Shown in pieces: positions 6,156-8,804 of a stretch of 8,804 nt of DNA (positions within the stretch are counted from its first letter, which is position 1; every line of letters starts with the position of its first letter). The notes beneath the pieces are model-generated. The model was not told where the DNA came from. It searched no databases and worked only from the letters and a program-made list of their open reading frames with translations. The stretch is from an uncultured Collinsella sp. Lineage in GTDB: Bacteria; Actinomycetota; Coriobacteriia; Coriobacteriales; Coriobacteriaceae. A program made the position numbers and the translations under genes. The DNA lies in assembly GCA_900754385.1 (NCBI GenBank), contig CAAECP010000037.1, positions 1 through 8,804 of the forward strand. Direction: 5' to 3'.

Positions 6156-7329
6156 GCTCTGCCGGACGGTCGGGCGAGCTAAAGCCCGAGTCAAACGTAA
6201 CGACGCATGATGCATCGGGCCGGCGCTCGTGCACGATGCGCGTGACGAGCTCCAGCAGCTCCTCGTCGGATATGTCAAAGCCGTCGGGACGCACTAGATC
6301 AAACGAAACGAACCCGTCGTGCTCGTGCAGGTCGTGGATGGAAAGCGTGGGGTCGATCTGCGCTACGCCGCGCTTTACCCAGCCGCGCAGGTCGTCACCG
6401 GTTGTTGCAATGGGGTCGCAGTGCAGCGTAATGCCAATGCCCATCTGGCGTTTGATGTCGTGCTCGATGGTGTCTAGAATCTCGTGGTGCTCAAAGGCAT
6501 CGCCCTCGCCAGGCATTTCCACGTGCGCGCTGGCAAACTGGCGGCCGGGGCCGTAGTCGTGCACCATCAGGTCGTGTGTGCCCAAGACCTGTGGATAGGA
6601 CATGATCTTGTCGCGGATTGCTTGGACGAGCTTGGGGTCGGGCGCTTGCCCCAACAGCGGGCTGATGGCGTCGCGCACCAGGCCCATGCCGCTGATGCAG
6701 ATGAAGATGCCCACGCCCAGGCCTGCCCAGCCGTCGAGATCAAAGCCGGTCGCTTGCGAAATAAGCGCCGCCGCCAAGACCGAGCCCGAGGTGATGACGT
6801 CATTTTTGGAATCCTGCGCTGTGGCGATGAGCGTCTCGGAATCGATGCGGTTACCCAGTGCGCGGTTGAACGCGGCCATCCAGAATTTGACGAGCATGGA
6901 CAGAACAAGGGCGGCCATGGAGAGCGCCGAATACACGGTGGGCGAGGGCTTGATGATTTTGGTGACCGACTCGAGGATCAGGTTGATGCCGACGGCGCAA
7001 ACCAGGACGGCGACAAACAGGCCGGCCAGGTACTCGTAGCGGCCGTGGCCGTAAGGGTGGCCCTCGTCTGCCGGGCGGCTGGCAAGGCGGAACCCGAGCA
7101 GACTCACGATGTTGCTCGAGGCATCGGAGAGGTTGTTGAAAGCATCGGCGATGAGGGAGACGGAGCCGGCAAGCAGGCCCGCGATGCCCTTGGCTAGGCA
7201 CAGAGTGATGTTGAGGCCAATGCAGATGAGGCTTGCGGCAAAACCCGCGTTGGTGCGGCAAGATGCATCGACCAGCTTGCCCTCGCTGCCGGGAACAAGC
7301 GTATGTACCAGCCGATTTACAAATAGCAT
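6148..7329 (-). CDS. Cation diffusion facilitator family transporter
   Basis: This inner-membrane metal/proton antiporter exports divalent cations. From ATG 7329 it has 393 residues. That start has a GAGGA site 8 nt upstream; the earlier ATG 7350 and ATG 7488 have none, and the upstream residues do not resemble the family. There are six predicted helices between about 26 and 220. Family marks are SLIADAFNNLSD in helix 2 (58-69), HPYGHGRYEYLAG (91-103) in the loop before helix 3, and AQDSKNDVITS in helix 5 (171-181). The transport site reads N65-xxx-D69 plus D173-xxx-D177. The lack of His in helix 5 is unlike Zn2+ carriers such as YiiP and more like Mn2+ exporters; this specificity is inferred. 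The cytoplasmic domain (about 230-310) has the usual H/D-rich pattern (HVEMPGEGDAFEHHEILDTIE). Residues 320-385 look like a second, divergent copy. It is convergent with the PASTA-like gene and divergent from the zinc-ribbon gene. Confidence 0.93.
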   Translation of the reverse strand: MLFVNRLVHTLVPGSEGKLVDASCRTNAGFAASLICIGLNITLCLAKGIAGLLAGSVSLIADAFNNLSDASSNIVSLLGFRLASRPADEGHPYGHGRYEYLAGLFVAVLVCAVGINLILESVTKIIKPSPTVYSALSMAALVLSMLVKFWMAAFNRALGNRIDSETLIATAQDSKNDVITSGSVLAAALISQATGFDLDGWAGLGVGIFICISGMGLVRDAISPLLGQAPDPKLVQAIRDKIMSYPQVLGTHDLMVHDYGPGRQFASAHVEMPGEGDAFEHHEILDTIEHDIKRQMGIGITLHCDPIATTGDDLRGWVKRGVAQIDPTLSIHDLHEHDGFVSFDLVRPDGFDISDEELLELVTRIVHERRPDASCVVTFDSGFSSPDRPAEQL

Positions 7330-7337
7330 AGCGGTCG

Positions 7338-7342
7338 TCCTC
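7338..7342 (-). promoter_or_regulatory. Ribosome binding site of the cation transporter, decides the start
   Basis: GAGGA read on the minus strand lies 8 nt before ATG 7329. The sequence before the alternative ATG 7350 (CCCCTTAAAC on the minus strand) has no Shine-Dalgarno match. Confidence 0.65.
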
Positions 7343-7379
7343 ACAATCATGTTTAAGGGGATAGTGTAGCTCGCGCGGG

Positions 7380-7392
7380 GGTGCCGTGCACC
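7380..7392. promoter_or_regulatory. Short dyad in the divergent intergenic region
   Basis: GGTGC (7380-7384) and GCACC (7388-7392) are reverse complements with a CGT spacer. On the minus strand the dyad lies where a -35 box would sit relative to a weak TACACT -10 (7363-7368). It could be an operator for the cation transporter, but a 5-bp dyad in GC-rich DNA is weak evidence. Confidence 0.25.
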
Positions 7393-7455
7393 GATGCTCA
7401 GAAAATGCAGCAATAGTCTGCCGGCGCTAACGAGCGAGCCTTCTCGTCTGCCTAG

Positions 7456-7474
7456 GTGGTCCATTTTGGGCCAC
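7456..7474. repeat. Inverted repeat in the divergent intergenic region
   Basis: GTGGTCC (7456-7462) and GGGCCAC (7468-7474) pair with one G-T wobble around ATTTT. It lies about 75 nt before the zinc-ribbon gene and is not followed by a T-run. Function unknown. Confidence 0.3.
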
Positions 7475-7500
7475 ATGGGTATGGGCATGTGCCTGTTTGC

Positions 7501-7519
7501 TCGACATACTTAATGTCGA
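7501..7519. promoter_or_regulatory. Perfect 7-bp dyad upstream of the zinc-ribbon gene, candidate operator
   Basis: TCGACAT (7501-7507) and ATGTCGA (7513-7519) are exact reverse complements around ACTTA. The AT-rich centre could overlap a -10 element (CTTAAT 7509-7514), although no good -35 is visible. The dyad ends 28 nt before the ATG at 7548, a typical repressor-site position. Confidence 0.45.
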
Positions 7520-7547
7520 CAGCCCCTGTGCAAAGGAGGACGTTTCC

Positions 7548-8804
7548 ATGGACGAGATGTTTGCCATTAAATGTCAAAACTGCGGCGGCCCTATGTACTC
7601 GCACCAGGCTAAGCGCAGCTTTGAGTGCGCTTATTGCGGTGCGGTCATTCCGTGGCAGGCGGACGCCGGAGAGCTCAAGAGCGCTTTGGGCATTCGCCAT
7701 ACGCCGTTGACGGTGGTGGATGGACTGCTCAAGCTCACGCATGTGTCGCAACTCGAACGCCCGGAGGACCCGGACTGGTATTTCTTCAACGCGCGCTGGC
7801 GCAATCAGTCGGTCCTGGAACATCTGCTGTGGGAGGATCGCGGCACGGCGCAAGAGTTCCAAGAGGCCACGCATGTGAGCATTCCTTGCCCCTTCTGCGG
7901 AGCGTCCTTTGAGGGCGAGTCAACGCAGCGTGTGTTTGAGTGCCCGTCCTGCGGCAACAAGATCGGCATTGCCGACCTGCTCAAGCCGGGGACGTTTAGC
8001 AAGCGCCTGACCATGGGCGTTGGTGCGGAGTATGTGCCCGAGCAGGGTATTCCCTGCGAAATCTCGCCGCAGCAGGCACGTGCCAACGCACTACAGCTGG
8101 TGCGCCAGTATGCGGAAGCCTTTGCCGGGCACGACGTGGAAGATGCGATCCAAAACGACATGATGCTCTTCTATTTCCCCATGGCGCTGGCGGACCTGCG
8201 CATGATGGCGAGCTTCCCGGGCAAGGGCCTGAGCAAGGAAACCCTGGTGTACTACGAGGTGCTCGACTGGGCATACCCCAGGGCAAACTACCTGGACGTT
8301 CGCCTCATGGGCATTTTGGAGCCGTGGGACTTTGCCAAGGTCGGCCCGTTCGATCCCGCCATGCAGGAAGGCGACTTCCGCGTTGTTTCCGTCGATGCGT
8401 CTACCAAGGACCAGGTGGTCATTGATAAGTTGGCGCTCGACGTTGCGGGCAATGACGCCGAGGCTGTACTGGGGCTCAATAAAATGAGCATTCGCATGTG
8501 GGCGCGCAAGGCCCGCAAACATAAGGACGGCCTGGTGATGGTGCCGGTCTACTTTGTCGATCGTCCGGCGACAGACGGCCGCGATGGCGAGCAGGTGCGC
8601 ATTGCCGTAAACGGCCAGACGGGTCGTGCGGCCGCGGTGGTGTTTAGCGACAAGCGCGAGACGCATATCGTGGCGCCGCTCAACCCGAGCCTGCATCTGT
8701 CCGGCGAGAGCACCGTGCACGCCACGCCCATCGAGGTCAAATACGCTAAATCGCCCTTCCTGTACCAGATCGTGCGCCGTGGAGGCGGCGAGCAACCGCG
8801 CCAG
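7548..8804 (+). CDS. Protein with two N-terminal zinc ribbons, 3' end cut by window
   Basis: The frame opens at ATG 7548 behind a very strong AAAGGAGG site (7532-7539) and stays open for 419 codons to the window end. Two zinc ribbons have identical spacing: C9-x2-C12-x14-C27-x2-C30 and C114-x2-C117-x14-C132-x2-C135. They are separated by an about 80-residue segment rich in Trp and acidic residues (DWYFFNARWRNQSV). Residues about 175-225 look helical. Residues 270-410 look beta-rich and include VMVPVYFVDRP and IAVNGQTGRAAAVVFSD. The latter resembles the NGQTGK segment of proteins annotated as TFIIB-type zinc-ribbon or mislabelled primosomal N'-like proteins, which often end in membrane helices. 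That likeness is from memory, and the ending here is not visible. No helicase or nuclease motifs are seen. The role is unknown. The cysteine tetrads suggest structural Zn2+ binding, and the divergent metal-ion exporter next to it may be coincidence. Confidence 0.88.
   Translation, partial: MDEMFAIKCQNCGGPMYSHQAKRSFECAYCGAVIPWQADAGELKSALGIRHTPLTVVDGLLKLTHVSQLERPEDPDWYFFNARWRNQSVLEHLLWEDRGTAQEFQEATHVSIPCPFCGASFEGESTQRVFECPSCGNKIGIADLLKPGTFSKRLTMGVGAEYVPEQGIPCEISPQQARANALQLVRQYAEAFAGHDVEDAIQNDMMLFYFPMALADLRMMASFPGKGLSKETLVYYEVLDWAYPRANYLDVRLMGILEPWDFAKVGPFDPAMQEGDFRVVSVDASTKDQVVIDKLALDVAGNDAEAVLGLNKMSIRMWARKARKHKDGLVMVPVYFVDRPATDGRDGEQVRIAVNGQTGRAAAVVFSDKRETHIVAPLNPSLHLSGESTVHATPIEVKYAKSPFLYQIVRRGGGEQPRQ

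Noticed and set aside
6484..7197. 237-codon open frame on the plus strand opposite the cation transporter
   Set aside because: Shadow of the transporter: no ribosome site, and the composition is rich in Gly, Asp, Ala and Arg as expected from antisense reading.
7330..7488. 53-codon N-terminal extension of the cation transporter
   Set aside because: ATG 7329 has a GAGGA site, while the upstream starts have none and the extra residues are not transporter-like.
8091..8795. 234-codon open frame on the minus strand opposite the zinc-ribbon gene
   Set aside because: The plus-strand frame has a strong ribosome site and two cysteine tetrads and runs through the whole region. The minus frame shows no family features.

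Overview
This GC-rich window (roughly 60% G+C by eye) reads as bacterial chromosome from an actinobacterium. The gene content, the actinobacterial-style single-PASTA membrane protein and the GAAC-N4-GTTC type SOS box suggest the class Coriobacteriia, with Collinsella my best guess. That is recognition from memory; no database was searched. No rRNA, tRNA, CRISPR array, insertion sequence or prophage gene is visible.

Left part (1-3156). An unrecognised gene, cut by the window start, ends at 653. It is followed by a gene-free stretch of just under 300 bases. This holds a perfect 12-bp hairpin (672-699), a larger nested inverted-repeat element (about 701-820), and then a promoter overlapped by a LexA-type SOS box (core 880-891). 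Downstream lies the Holliday-junction operon ruvC-ruvA-ruvB, whose cistrons join through two identical TGATG stop/start overlaps. RuvAB migrates the junction and RuvC cuts it. The SOS box implies induction by DNA damage.

Middle (3157-5030). A monocistronic fhs (formate-tetrahydrofolate ligase) has its own plausible promoter, a clear Shine-Dalgarno site and a strong intrinsic terminator. It feeds formate into the folate one-carbon pool.

Right part (5031-8804). First comes a single-pass membrane protein with a disordered cytoplasmic N-terminus, a PASTA-like outer domain and a C-terminal heptad-repeat tail. The tail is interrupted by an in-frame TAA, and reading continues cleanly for 37 more codons. 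A convergent cation diffusion facilitator follows on the minus strand, with a metal site that looks more Mn2+-like than Zn2+-like and an apparent second C-terminal domain. Divergent from it, and running off the window end, is a protein with two zinc ribbons of identical cysteine spacing. The intergenic space between these last two genes contains several inverted repeats, one of them a 7-bp dyad just upstream of the zinc-ribbon gene.

Most of the window is ordinary core genome. The points most worth following are the SOS-box/ruvCAB arrangement, the structured element before it, the interrupted heptad-repeat protein, and the twin zinc-ribbon gene.
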